Assembly (NCBI GenBank): GCA_020152595.1
Contig: JAIGNY010000099.1
Coordinates: 1,955,126 to 2,019,125 of the forward strand
Source: Chiridota heheva
Lineage: Eukaryota > Echinodermata > Holothuroidea > Apodida > Chiridotidae
Length of the DNA: 64,000 bases
Direction of reading: 5' to 3'
Of the stretch, positions 12,115 to 23,633 are shown piece by piece. The notes beneath the pieces are model-generated. The model saw nothing but the letters and a program-made list of their open reading frames with translations. It was not told the DNA's origin and searched no databases. Within the stretch, counting starts at the first letter, position 1. Every line of letters starts with the position of its first letter. Made by a program: the position numbers and the translations under genes.

Positions 12115-12431
12115 CATAAAACTGTCACAGCATGCCTGAGCTACGTTAAGATGGCTACAGCAAACCAAAGGAATGCATATGGGAGGTTGAAAATAAACAT
12201 CAGAAATGAACTGAATGTGGAAAATGTCGAGAATGTCGTGAAGCTTCTTTACCAGCATACATCGCGCCGACAGACAAAAAGTGAAGCGTGTTAATGAAAT
12301 GTTTGATCAACTTGAGGTTATGACAATTATTAGTGAAACCAATGTGTCTAATTTACTTGAAGTTTTAATTCACCTGAAATTACATACAGCAGCCAATTTT
12401 ATTAAAGACTACCAGCAAAGTTGGCCTAGTT
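12115..12431 (+). pseudogene. Death effector domain exon of a DED-VLIG gene
   Basis: First recognisable coding exon of the locus. A pyrimidine-rich acceptor (TTTTCTCTTATAG) precedes it. ATG at 12,151 opens MATANQRNAYGRLKINIRNE, continuing through LNVENVENVVKLLYQHTSRR. After a one-base frame slip near 12,280 the second half follows: KRVNEMFDQLEVMTIIS, ETNVSNLLEVLIHL, KLHTAANFIKDYQ. Together these have the spacing and hydrophobic pattern of a six-helix DED, as in FADD or caspase-8 type adaptors. The exon ends at a good donor (T|GTAAGT, 12,431/12,432) in phase 1, matching the next exons. DEDs mediate homotypic recruitment in apoptotic and inflammatory signalling. The slip (TAA at 12,292 in the first frame) breaks the reading frame unless it is an assembly error. 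Confidence 0.75.
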
Positions 12432-13198
12432 GTAAGTATTACTTTTGCTGTGCTTCGATCTTCTATCCCTATGCAACAATCAAAGTTTACTTTCCGTTCT
12501 ATCTATGAAAGGTAACGTAACAATTCGGCTCTCTACATTTGAATATACTTAGTAAATGCTTGATTGAGTCAATACACTACTATCTTGTTATTCAATCATA
12601 AGATCAAGTAAGTGAAAATTCTGACACCAAAATATTTCAAGTTCCTGTACAGTAAAGACGTTATCTAAGAGAATTATCGAAACAGATCCAATACAAAATT
12701 TGCACTTTGTATATTACAGTAAAGTGTCAGTTTCTACGTAGTTTCAGATTATATAGAGTCAATATTTTCTCAAAAACCACAACATCAGCAACATTACTAA
12801 CAAAAGTTGAGTAAAAAACAACATTGAAGGGTTTGAGTTTTTCTCAAATGCGATGCATGCATATGCCGACTTACTCGTCAGAATACAAGGAAAATGTTGA
12901 AATCTAGTTGGACAGGACTTAGTAACTTAAAAGACTTATTGCTAATTATTCGAGTTCTCAGTACAATGATATCATTTTGTATTGCATGTATCTGTATTGT
13001 GGGTACCTTGGGTTATATTTATATAAATTTGACCATGAAAGTCTAGATGAAAGGAGATAATGATATCAGTGCTTGCATTCTCCAAAACATAGATTTTTCT
13101 CAGAAATTGCGGGTTTCTTCTTTATTCTATCGTTGTGTCATTGCTTATAACCCAACCCTTTAAAGGCCCGATATCGTGTTAACATGGACAGTAGCTAG

Positions 13199-13356
13199 GA
13201 AATAAACTGTAATTGCTAGCCCATTGTTGGGTAATAACCGGCAAGCCCAAATGATTTGAAGAATAATGTACGAGGTGAAGCCGAGCCCATTATTCTTCAA
13301 AATATTTGGGCGAGCTGGTTATTACCAACATTGGGCAATCAAGAGTAGTTTATTTC
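13199..13356. repeat. Foldback (palindromic) repeat, GGTAATAACC family, copy 1
   Basis: A 158-bp imperfect palindrome. The ends are GAAATAAACT and AGTTTATTTC, followed inward by GCCCATTGTTGGGTAATAACC on one side and its near complement GGTTATTACCAACATTGGGC on the other. Relatives lie at 29,445-29,585 and 43,430-43,550. It has MITE- or foldback-like structure without coding capacity. Confidence 0.65.
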
Positions 13357-14389
13357 TATTTCATCACCATAAAATGAAAATATTTTTCAATTATTCAGCA
13401 TGCAAAGACAATAACTTAGACAAAAATGAAATATTATTTTTGATGAAATTAGACATTCATATACAGCATATGGGCAAGCTATCTAATTTGTTTATTTATA
13501 AGCAATCGTATCAACCAATCACAAATTACATGTGGTTTCTGTCTGTATGCGCGCGCATACCGACGACCAATAATGACATTTTGTTTCTAAGAAAGATGGA
13601 TATCAGCTTGCTTCTGTCAGCGTTTACTAACTCATTTAACAATATATTTGAGATAATTTACAATAATATTTTGACTTACAAATTCCAGGGCTACGTTTTA
13701 GATGGCAATACCGATAGTATATCTGCGAAATACAAGAATAGCGCCAACTGTTTTGTACAGTTCTTGAAACATAAGCGAGGGGCCTAAGTTTATCGTAAGT
13801 CAGCAACGCAATGTATTATTAAAGAGCTCAGCTTCGATCTTCGTGGCTGTCTCAGGATCTATTCTATTTAACCTGATATACCCAACAAAATACCGTAAGT
13901 TATAGCAGTTACAGATAAGAAGAGGTTTGTAGTCATAATAAAAACCTAAGTAAGAACCTTCTCGCCCATTGACACTGGTACAGCGGTATTTATCTTTAGA
14001 CTTTAGGGTAGACTTTATAGTTACAGACTCTTAACGATAGGCCTAACGTCTTGTTGTTACACAGTATTACTGTTAGTGTATGTGTCGTACAGCATAAAAT
14101 CTCGATCTCTGTACACTGTGTGTTGCTAATGGCTGACTGAAGACTATTGACCTTGGTGTAAATTGGGACGTGGAAGAATATTTGTCGAATTCCTATTTTT
14201 CTAGTTCAGTTATATTGACTTCACTCAAGACTTAAACAAAGATCATGCACTCAGTATATTAAGTTACTCTTTGATAGAAGTTGGATAACATTTTACCCCA
14301 TACCTGCATGGTATATAATTGTAGGTTAATAGGATGCAAATTATGCATTTGAAATTTCAGTAGTGTTGGAAAATTGCAATTTGCATATG

Positions 14390-14495
14390 CAATTAGCCTG
14401 TTCGCTGAGTAATAACCGGGCCGCTTGCACATGCAAATGAGCCTTGTCAGCCAATCAGAAACCTAGAAAAAAATAACCGGGCAGTAGAAATGATA
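14390..14495 (+). repeat. Dispersed repeat with octamer and CCAAT words, copy 1
   Basis: About 100 bp including GAGTAATAACCGGGCC, the octamer ATGCAAAT, AGCCAATCAGAAAC and AAAATAACCGGGCAGTAG. A close copy in reverse orientation lies at 29,005-29,110. The segment shares the TAATAACC core with the foldback family about 1 kb away. Confidence 0.6.
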
Positions 14496-15349
14496 GAATA
14501 TACAACAAAAGCCAACGTTTCTGATTGGTCATGCACAAATACCGACAACCAAATCAATATCCGCTGTGGAAGTGGCTTGCACACTGTACATGCACACACA
14601 ATACGCACAGCACGTACATAATAAGAAACGATTCACAACCAGATGTGATGTGAAACTTGAACATCGCAATTTTACTGAGACGAGATTCCCTATTTAGCAA
14701 ACTTTAACGTTTTAGAACTGTCGTGTAAAATAAACATAAACAATAATCATGATAAGGTCTGTACGTGCCTTTTGCTAGAAAGTTCCACAAGGCATATTGC
14801 TTCTAGAGACCCTGATTTATCCAAAATTATACGAAAAATACACAAAGCGATTTCGGTTTGAAGCGTTAGTACTTATTGCTATTTTTACATGGGTGTTTAG
14901 GGTTTAAGAGGGCAGCTGAGTCAATTTTATGGGTACTTGGGATGCCTGAAATTAAAAGGGGATTTAAAAAATATTTCAAAAGAAGAAAAAGAAAAGTAAA
15001 TTTTCCGACTGTAATGCGCGATAGCATTCAGTTATGGCCGTTGAGCAATAACGAAGAGCATACCTTCTCAATTTTGATCACAGCTCATCTCTGATAAAGA
15101 TCTTTTGTATGTATGAAAGATAAGTAAAATTATTAAAAATTTCAAACAATTACACCCCTAAAATTATAATAGAATACATAAAGAATTTGAAGACTCTGAG
15201 GCTGTGATGTGATTGACCACTGAACTAATCCTTTAAAATGTTGGAGTTGACGATATTATTATTTATTATTTTGCAGTTTTATTTTAATTATTCATGCATT
15301 TATTGATCTCAAATTAAAAAGAAATAATTTTTTCATTATATTTTTGAAG

Positions 15350-15457
15350 ATGCAATAGAACAGATAACACCAACTGACAGCTCATCCAGTTTTTGTACCC
15401 CAGAAGGTACAATGTTACAGAGTATTACAGAGTTCGCAAAGCTTAATTCTGTCTCAG
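15350..15457 (+). CDS. Linker exon A, copy 1, of the DED-VLIG gene
   Basis: A 108-nt exon in phase 1-1 between the acceptor TTTTTGAAG and the donor CAG|GTATGT. It encodes a Ser/Thr-rich segment of 36 residues: IEQITPTDSSSSF, TPEGTMLQSITE, AKLNSVS. There are no stops. No domain is recognised; it is probably a flexible linker between the DED and the GTPase region. The phase and length agree exactly with the duplicated copy at 17,144-17,251, which is strong evidence that it is a true exon. Ten base differences separate the two copies (eight amino-acid changing, two silent). Confidence 0.7.
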
Positions 15458-16070
15458 GTATGTAACGTTACTTATTGAGTTCTCTACATTTGGTATGCTG
15501 TAAGCTTAGAAGCTACAAAATTGGTAACATACGTGCCTTCTTTCCCGAGGAATGTCCAATGCTCATGTGATATTCAAATTGAATCATTACCATGTATCTC
15601 CTGGGAGAGGGAATTTCATGTTATTTGGACATGTGAGGCTAGCATCTTAACCCTTCCGTTAGTCCTTTTTTTAACAAACATATTACCCTTTGCCAACCAT
15701 TGACACATATATACCGGTATATGTGTTTTGGAATGTGTTTTGAGTAAAAAACATGGTCAAAATGCACACAATTTTAACTAAATGTACAACCACAATCCTA
15801 AAGCTTTTAAATTTTACCTTATTTTCATATTTGCAATGCAAAATTGCTCCTTCGGCAAAGTGTTCATTCAAATCAAATGTTAAATGTTACCACATCCTAG
15901 TTAAGAAATTTGGTATAGTGCACATCAATGCAAATCTTAGTCATTAATTTAAATTAGATTTAGCTCAAATTACAAACAGTTGACAGTAAACTTACTGACA
16001 TTTTCTTAATAAAATCGAGATTGTACTAAATATTGTACTGAATATTTCCTGTTTGTTACTTTATTTTCAG

Positions 16071-16169
16071 ATCTAGATTCTTCGCTGGAAGGTTCATTGT
16101 TTGATGTTCAACAAAAGTCTGTGAAAACAAGTACTGAATCTTATACAGACACAATTGACACATCTCAAG
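16071..16169 (+). CDS. Linker exon B, copy 1, of the DED-VLIG gene
   Basis: A 99-nt phase 1-1 exon after a textbook acceptor (TTTATTTTCAG) and before the donor CAAG|GTAGGA. It encodes 33 residues, LDSSLEGSLFDVQQKS followed by VKTSTESYTDTIDTSQ: acidic and Ser/Thr-rich, likely unstructured. The second copy (17,858-17,956) differs by three bases, two of them amino-acid changing. No family is recognised. Confidence 0.7.
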
Positions 16170-17143
16170 GTAGGAACTATTACAGGCTACAATATAAACT
16201 TAGTAAAGTGGACCATATATTTTGACGACAAAAGTAAGAGAGTGTGCGTCACCTATATGCAGACCCTCCAATCCACGCATTGTTGTTGCATTACCTTATT
16301 TAGCGCTAGACTGGGCACAAATATCATGTATGATAAACTGATCAATTACTCTAAATTGCCTTAAAACAATGTTCCCAGTATGACTTTGGAACATCATTGC
16401 TTGAATGTCATGATATCATGTCATTGAATAACATCAGAATTTGAATGTAATACATTTCAATATACTTTAATACTCACATAAAGTGATTGTGTCTTATCAT
16501 AGTGTTCATAGTGTAGGTAATCCCATATGTTCATTCCCGTTGGTTATACCATGGCTGTCATTTAGTTCATGCAGTAGCTTAGCATTGCAAATGGTAAGTG
16601 AACCCTCACTGGCTAAACTAAAAGAAAAAAAACGTTTTATGAGGGTAAACTATTGTAAGTGGCACTTAAGTGTGTGTCAATAAGACAACCTCCAAACACG
16701 CTTACACGGTAGAAAGTGAATCAGAATTATGCCATCCTATTTGTACCACTGCATTGAAACAAGCAAACTATTATCGGACTATGACGCATATAATTCATGT
16801 AATTTGAACATGATTAAATTGTTTGTTCGCGATTGTCTAGAAATTTATTTTGTGGCATTTTCATACGTTCTGGAGTATTAGTCTCTTTTATCGTTATAAG
16901 GGGAAAGTTTTATTCTGCTTTTGGGACAGTTTACTTGGTTTCCCCGTACCCATTTAATCAGAGATGTACGTTGATATAGATGTTACATAAGAATTGATGG
17001 AAAACAGTGGAGACAAACTAATTGTAGCACTCTAATCGGAAAATTTTGGAAATATCCAAAGTTCCTTACAGCTTACTGTATGAGTTCCTTTTATAGTTTT
17101 CACGATTTTTAAGTCGTTGAATTTTTTCATTGAATTTTTGAAG

Positions 17144-17251
17144 ATGAAATAGAACAGATAACACCAACTGGCAGCTTATCAAGTTTTCGTACCCCAGAAG
17201 GTACAATGTTACAGAATATTACAGAGGTCGCAAAGCTTCATTCCATCTCAG
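17144..17251 (+). CDS. Linker exon A, copy 2
   Basis: A 108-nt phase 1-1 exon, the duplicate of 15,350-15,457, encoding EIEQITPTGSLSSF, RTPEGTMLQNITE and VAKLHSIS. The acceptor (TTTTTGAAG) and donor (CAG|GTATGT) are both preserved. The replacements relative to copy 1 are scattered over the whole exon, as expected for low constraint. Confidence 0.7.
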
Positions 17252-17857
17252 GTATGTAGCGTCACTCATTGCGTTCTCTACATTTGGTGTACTGTAAGCT
17301 TAGACGCTCCGAAATTGGTAACACACGTGCCTTCTTTCCCGAGGAATGTCCAATGCTCATGTGATTTCCAAATTGAATCATTACCATGTATCTCTTAGAA
17401 TTTCACGTCATTGGGACACGTGAGGTTAGAATCTTGATCTCTTCCGTTAATTCTTTTTTAACAAAAACATTACCCTTTGCCAACCATTGGCACATATATA
17501 CCGCGGTATATGTGTTTTGGAAGAGTTTGAGTAAAAAACATGGTCAAAATGCACAAAATATTTAACTAAATGTACAGCCACAACTCTAAAGCTTTGAAAA
17601 TTTAACGTTATTTTTATATTTACAATGCAAAATTGCTACTTCGGCAAAGTGTTCATTCAAATCAAATGTTAAATGTTACCACATCCTAGTTGAGAAATTT
17701 GGTATCGTGCACATCAATGCAAATCTTAGTCATTAATTTAGTAGATTTATCTCAAATTACAAACAGTGGACAGTAAACTTACTGACATTTTCTTAATAAA
17801 ATCGAGATTGTACTAAATATTGTACTGAATATTTCCTGTTTGTTGATTTATTTTCAG

Positions 17858-17956
17858 ATCTAGATTCTTCGCTGGAAGGTTCATTGTTTGATGTTCAACA
17901 AAAGTCTGTAAAAACAAGTACTGAATCTTTTACAGACGCAATTGACACATCTCAAG
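17858..17956 (+). CDS. Linker exon B, copy 2
   Basis: A 99-nt phase 1-1 exon, the duplicate of 16,071-16,169, with Tyr to Phe and Thr to Ala replacements near the 3' end. It is spliced from TTTATTTTCAG to CAAG|GTAGGA. Its phase-1 end joins cleanly to the phase-1 start of the giant exon at 19,040 (G + TT gives Val, followed by MLTLESPLEK). Confidence 0.7.
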
Positions 17957-19039
17957 GTAGGAACTATTACAGGCTACAATATAAACTTAGTAAGGTGAAT
18001 CTTATATTTTAACAACGAAAGTAAAAGAGTGTGCGTCACCTATATGCAGACCCTCCAATCCACGCATTGTTGTTGCATTACCTTATTTAGCGCTAGACTG
18101 GGCACAAGTATCATGTATGATAAACTGATAAATTACTCTAAATTGCCCTAAAACAATGTTCCCAGTATGACTTTGGAACATCTGCAAGCGTTCCCATATG
18201 TTCATCCCATTGGTTATACCATGGCTGTCATTTAGTTCATGCAGTAGCTTAGCATTGCAATTGGTAAGTGAACCCTCACTGGCTAAACTAAAATAACATT
18301 TTAAGTTTTATGAGGGTAAACTATTGTAAGTGGCACTTAAGTGTGTGTTAATAAGACAACCTCCAAAAACGCTTACACTGTAGAAAGTAAATCAGAATTA
18401 TGCCATCCTATTTGTACCACTGCATTGAAACAAGCAAACTATTATCAGATTATGACGCATATAATTTGAACATGATAAAATTGTTTGTTCGCGATTGCCT
18501 AGAAATTTATTTTGTGGCATTTTCATACGTTCTGGAGTATTAGTCTCTTTTATTGTTATAAGAGGAAAGTTTTATTCTGTTTTTGGGACAGTTTACTTGG
18601 TGTTCCCTTACCCATTTAATCAGAGATGTACGTTGATATAGATGTTACATAAGAATTGATGGAAAACAGTGGAAACAAACTAATGTAGCACTCTAATCGG
18701 AAAATTTGGAAATATCCAAAGTTCCTTACAGCTTATGAGTTCCTTTTAAAGTTTCCACAATTTTTAAGTCATAACGAAGACATATGGTCTGAATTGTTGT
18801 GTGAAAAAATTGAAAATACCAGTAGGGTGACGTCGGTGATATCGTGCAGTCGGGTTAACCTAGCCCACTCATATTTCCCATTTGTCTTTTACTTTGTATG
18901 ATGTACAAACTTCTTGCCCACTTTGCAATTGCATTAAGATTTCCTTTAATGTGTATATCATTTATGTTATAACTTAAATTACAGTATAACAGCGAGTGAA
19001 ACAAAAATGAACATTTATGTCTAATTATTGTCTAAACAG

Positions 19040-22000
19040 TTATGCTAACATTGGAAAGTCCTTTGGAGAAAAACGAGACAGATCAACGACTGGAGGAAAT
19101 AAACTTGATGTGCGACTCTATTGGTCTTCCGTCATTAGATGGGAAGATACTTGTTGTAAGTGATGTAATAAGACAGGGTTTAATTAGTAAGAAAGAAGGT
19201 ACGGGTGATAGCCTTACTGCTATAGATCTGCTGTTCAAAACATTAACACTAGACTCAACAGGCCGCCAAGGTATCATTCATCACTACAAGGAAATAGAGC
19301 TTTCGGAAATACATAAAACTGGTAAAAAAATTAGTGCAAATGATGTCACGTTTCTGTCTATAAATAGATGTGAACCATTTCTCGTACAAGAGGTTATCTC
19401 TAAAATGTGCATTTGTGGTCAAGCAGTTCCTTTGCTTCTTCCGGATATTATAGGCAAAGGTACAATATTTGTACCGTGGAGTGTAAGAAATGTAAGGGAA
19501 TCTTTGGACCTTACCCATTCAGAAAATCAAGATTCAATAGGTTCAGAAATAATGCAATATGTTTCATTCCTTAGGCTTGGTAATATCTATCTTTCAAAGT
19601 CAAATGTCATCAACAAACTGATGGCACTACATTATGAAAACCAAGAACACACATACTTTATGTCTCGTGAAGAAGATTCCACAATATCCAAAATTATGTA
19701 GGGTCACTGGAGGTTTTACGTATATTCCCACAAGAAATGGAAAAGAAAACACATCTATTGACTAGTGCATTATCCTTTTTAAATCTTCGTGGCGACGGTC
19801 ATATCCTCCATGACCAACGAAAATTTGTCACTCTTGTATCCACCTTCATTATTATATTTGCGGATTTTATTAACAAACAGCAGGCTGGAGAAACAGCTAG
19901 AGAAATTAAGAAGATAGGTAAAGCCAATATTCTCTTAATAATTATCAAAAAGGGAGATGTACATAATTCAAATACAGAATTCAAAGACAATATTGAACTA
20001 TTGACAGTAAGTAGATTCACCGCAAAAGATTTGGCAAAGAAGTGCTTCAAAGAATAAGACGTTTGCTTAGTCAAAGATCAGAAAAACTGCACATGATGAG
20101 TGTTGAAGATTTACATAATGTTTATGAAGATACCTGTAAAAATAACAATTTGAGTAATATGTTCAGCAAAAGCATGCAAGCTGAATCATTTGCAAGAAAG
20201 ATATTTCCTCAGACATATGACGAAGATGAATTAATGAAGTACAAGGAACAAAACTTTCCTCGACAAATCAAATATCTAAAACAGTGGATTGAAAATGACA
20301 AGAGTATTCCTTACAATATGTTGCAAAGAAAACACTGCAAAGGATGTAATTTGGATAAAATAAAAAACAAACAAGTTGAAATTAGGAAGTCAATGTCAGA
20401 GGAAAAAATAAGTAGTGTATTACTTCAGGTTATGACTTGCCTCTCTAGTCCTCTTGCAGATGAAAGAATATTTTTCATCCATTGGTTGACAACATGTGCA
20501 AGAAAAAAAATATGAAAAGATGGCAAAAACTTCATTTTCGTGTGGAAAAGCAGAAACTTGAACTCAATCAAAGTATTTCGAAATTAAGGAACGTTCTGAT
20601 CACTCTCAAGACCGCTTTATAGAATGCATGAAACAAATCGAACAGAATAATTCAATGAAATACAAAGTAATCGTAGACCAATGGAAGAACGGGGATATAG
20701 GGCTAGATATTTTCATACGAGAGATTGCTCAGATATATGAGTCATGTGTAGAATTAATGTCCCGTGCACAAGCTGTGACAAATTTAAAATGGAAGATTTG
20801 CCACATATTGCTTGTAATTTGCTAACCGATGGTTATTCACTTGAGATATATCAAAGGGATATCTCGTATGTTCCGTCAGAGTGGGTAAAAGCTGTCTTGC
20901 ACATCTTAGAAAAGAGACTTGGTGATGTAAGTTTGTATGTTGTGTCCATCATCGGGCCAAGACAAAGTGGAAAATCTACTCTCTTGAATTGCTTGTTTGG
21001 CACTAGATTTTCTTATAGCTATGCTCCATCTGCAAAAGGTATATCTATCCAGGTAGTCCGACTTGACAATAAGAAATGTCTTATAGTGTTGGATTGTGGT
21101 GGATTAGGAGGTGCAGGATTAACTTCAGGAGTAATTGCAATGATTCAGACTTGGCCGCAATGTGTATTTATCTTGCAGATTTAACAATTATAAATATAGA
21201 TGGTACAACGTTGACATCCGATGTTGCAACTATAATTAAAAAGCTGTCTCCTGTTATTCAAGATTGAACGAATCGAATCAAAAGCAATGCTACAGAATTG
21301 TGTATCAAAATTGCGCAGATATCTCAGCTTATGCTAAAAATGACTTCAAATTGCAGTCACTTTTTGAACAAATGAACAGTGCTGCTGATATGTTTTAAAT
21401 GTATACTATGTTCCTCCACTTTGTCTAAGTAATATTGACCCACCAAATCCGAAGTACAATGTTGCTATTAGAAAAATTAGGTCAATATTCTGCAAGAATT
21501 ACAATTAAGGAAAGTTAAATATGACGTGTCAAATTTTACCGCACGCATTTGTGGTGTATGGGATGCAATAAGGCTAATGAAATTTACAAATTGCATCAAC
21601 GATAATGTTCAGATATGTCACTTTCATAAGATGAACCTTTTAGCTATCGAAGAACGCTGCAAGGTTGAACAGTTAGTTCTTAACTGGGAACAACATACAC
21701 TTAGTCTCCTCAGATTGCATTTCCTTGAAGATAAACAATTGTTGTTTGAAGATAAACAATTGTTGTTTGAACAAAGAAGACGAACTTTCAAGATTCATTG
21801 AAAAAAAATAGTGACCTAATCAATTATAAGTATGAAAATTGATGGTGGATTTGGGTACAAATATTGAAATAAAATCCCAGGCTCATACTTTCTTAGAAAA
21901 ATTGATGGAATTCTTCCAAAGACTCTATAAAAAATAGTAAGGAAAATAAAAATGGAGCTTGACTTAATTCAAAAACAGAAAATGTTGAAATATGTTTGTT

Positions 22001-23633
22001 AGAATTTAAGATCAAAATCTATAAAAAGCTCAGCTTTTGGCAAATGAGTCAAAAAGTTTAGACGTGATAAAAAATGAGTTCGACATTTATTGGCAAGAAT
22101 GGGTATCCAAGATGAATATCCAATTTAAAGATGAAGAAATTAATTTTGAATTTGTAACTTCCGTCCTTAAGGAGCTTTTAAAACATTCCTTAAAATATTC
22201 AATGCTGGAAAAAATTAATGAAGAAAACCTACAGAAAACACGCACATTTGAAGAAATAATAAGGTCATACTCATGTTCTAATCAATCAGAAGGTCAACTG
22301 ATGCCAGATATAGAGAAACTAATACACATAAACAATCAGACAATGGTTTTCATGAATTCTTTACTTGAGGAAGAAAGGATAAAATTCAGTGAAACATATT
22401 TGAAGGCAAATATTTGATTTTCTTTTAACGCGATTTCAAAGATTGCATGTTCCAGATCAATTGCAAGTAGAACTCATAATTTCTGTTGCGAAACCAGCAA
22501 TCGATACATTGGTGAAAAAGCACTCTACATACAGTACGAAGAATTCTGTAAATGCTCTCACAGAAGGTTATAAGAGTTCTCTCAGTCGATTTTTCATAAG
22601 CATTTCAGAGTGCAAAAGGAAAGAATCACAGCAAGTAGTGCTATTTTATAATGAGTTCCTGCAAGTGGCATTGAATAGTGTAGAACTTGAAATTTCTTCT
22701 TCGATTAACTTGCTTCTACAAAACAAATGCAATTGTTTGAATTCAAAGCACCGCCTTAATTGCTGAAACTTTGATTCATATTATGAATAAACATGAATTT
22801 ATGACCGTGTTTACATTTTTGAATAATCCACAAGAGACTTTACGTGCTTATGCACATGAGTGTTCAGTACAAGTTTTAAGTAAAGCTATTTCTGAGTCAT
22901 TAATTCAAGAAAAGGTACATTCAGTTATACAGAAAATTGTTTCTTCCGCGCTTAAGGGTATAGATGTAATTCAAAAACAACAAGAACCAAACTTCCATGA
23001 TTTTTTGAAGTACATGGAAAAAAAATACTCAATGAATTTTCATGCCAAGATTCAACCAAACCAGGAAATAGGTGACCAAGCTTCATTTTGTTGTGATATC
23101 TCACAAATGTTTCAAAATAGATTGTTGTCAGATATTTCATCTCATATAAAGATTCCTGATTCTAGTGACATGAATGGAATACAAATGTTTTTAGATTCAA
23201 TGCAGGGTCAGAGCCTTGTTGACTCTGTGATAGGTTGCAAAAAGCAATGCCCTCTTTGTGGAACACTCTGTAATAAAATGTTAAACCACAGGGATAAACA
23301 CGAAGCAAAAATGCATTACCCCTTGGGCCTGCGCGGATAACGCAAACCGGATACACACCAACTTGTTACGGAATTTTGTGATATGGTTTCGCAAAACTTT
23401 TGGCAAGGACAAGACTTTACTATTAGTGATTCCAGTCTCGATAGGTGGAATTTTACCTTCCCAGTGCAACACCCTCACATGCTTTTTGGAAATGGGTTCT
23501 GAAAGAATTTAACACAAATTTTGCTCAAGAGTATACTGCACTAAGTGCCGATATTCCTGTTAAGTGGAAATTCATAAATAAAGATAAGGCTCTGAAAAGC
23601 GTAAAGAAAATGTACAATATCATAGATGTCTGA
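19040..23633 (+). pseudogene. VLIG/GVIN-type very large inducible GTPase exon, broken
   Basis: Single giant exon, as is typical of the family, after the acceptor TCTAAACAG. Blocks in order: LPSLDGKILVVSDV; CEPFLVQEVISKM and CGQAVPLLLPD (family DSFMRQ..KLSxCQxAVPLLLP); FVPWSVRNV; VSFLRLGN; ALSFLNLRGD; a helical middle; FIREIAQIYE; DGYSLEIYQRD and VPSEWVKAVL; the P-loop GPRQSGKS at 20,954-20,977; LDCGGLGG at the G3 position, where the family usually has DTEGL; ADLTIINIDG; YVPPLCLSN; a long helical region; CPLCGTLCNK and DKHEAKMHYPLGLRG; and the C-terminal ADIPVKWKFINKDKAL and VKKMYNI. All parts of the family are present, but across at least ten frame changes or stops, including an in-frame TAA at 23,338 directly after the Cys/His block. 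VLIG proteins are inducible GTPases; their exact molecular role is poorly understood. The intact gene at 47.7 kb argues against poor sequence quality as the sole cause. Confidence 0.9.

Larger units (their letters stand above)
12432..15349 (+). other. Intron 1 of the DED-VLIG locus, with repeats
   Basis: It starts with GTAAGT after the DED exon and ends with the acceptor TTTTTGAAG before the exon at 15,350. It contains a foldback repeat (13,199-13,356) and an octamer/CCAAT-bearing repeat (14,390-14,495). A long open frame at 13,266-13,787 runs across the foldback repeat and shows no domain. No other exon was recognised. Confidence 0.55.
15328..17120 (+). repeat. Tandem duplication unit 1 (exon pair with introns)
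   Basis: A 1.8-kb segment that contains two small exons and their introns and is repeated directly at 17,121-18,772. The junctions are close to TTTTTTCATT before each first exon and to AATTTTTAAGTC at each unit end. Unit 1 is longer because it keeps about 100 bp around 16,395-16,500 that unit 2 lacks. Confidence 0.85.
17121..18772 (+). repeat. Tandem duplication unit 2 (exon pair with introns)
   Basis: Direct repeat of the preceding 1.8-kb unit, with both exons, splice sites and intron sequence conserved at roughly 90 percent or better by eye. Because each exon is phase 1-1, the duplication adds coding modules without disturbing the frame. Confidence 0.85.

Noticed and set aside
13266-13787. 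173-codon open frame
   Set aside because: It starts inside the foldback repeat, has no recognisable domain, and lies within the intron between the DED exon and the first linker exon.
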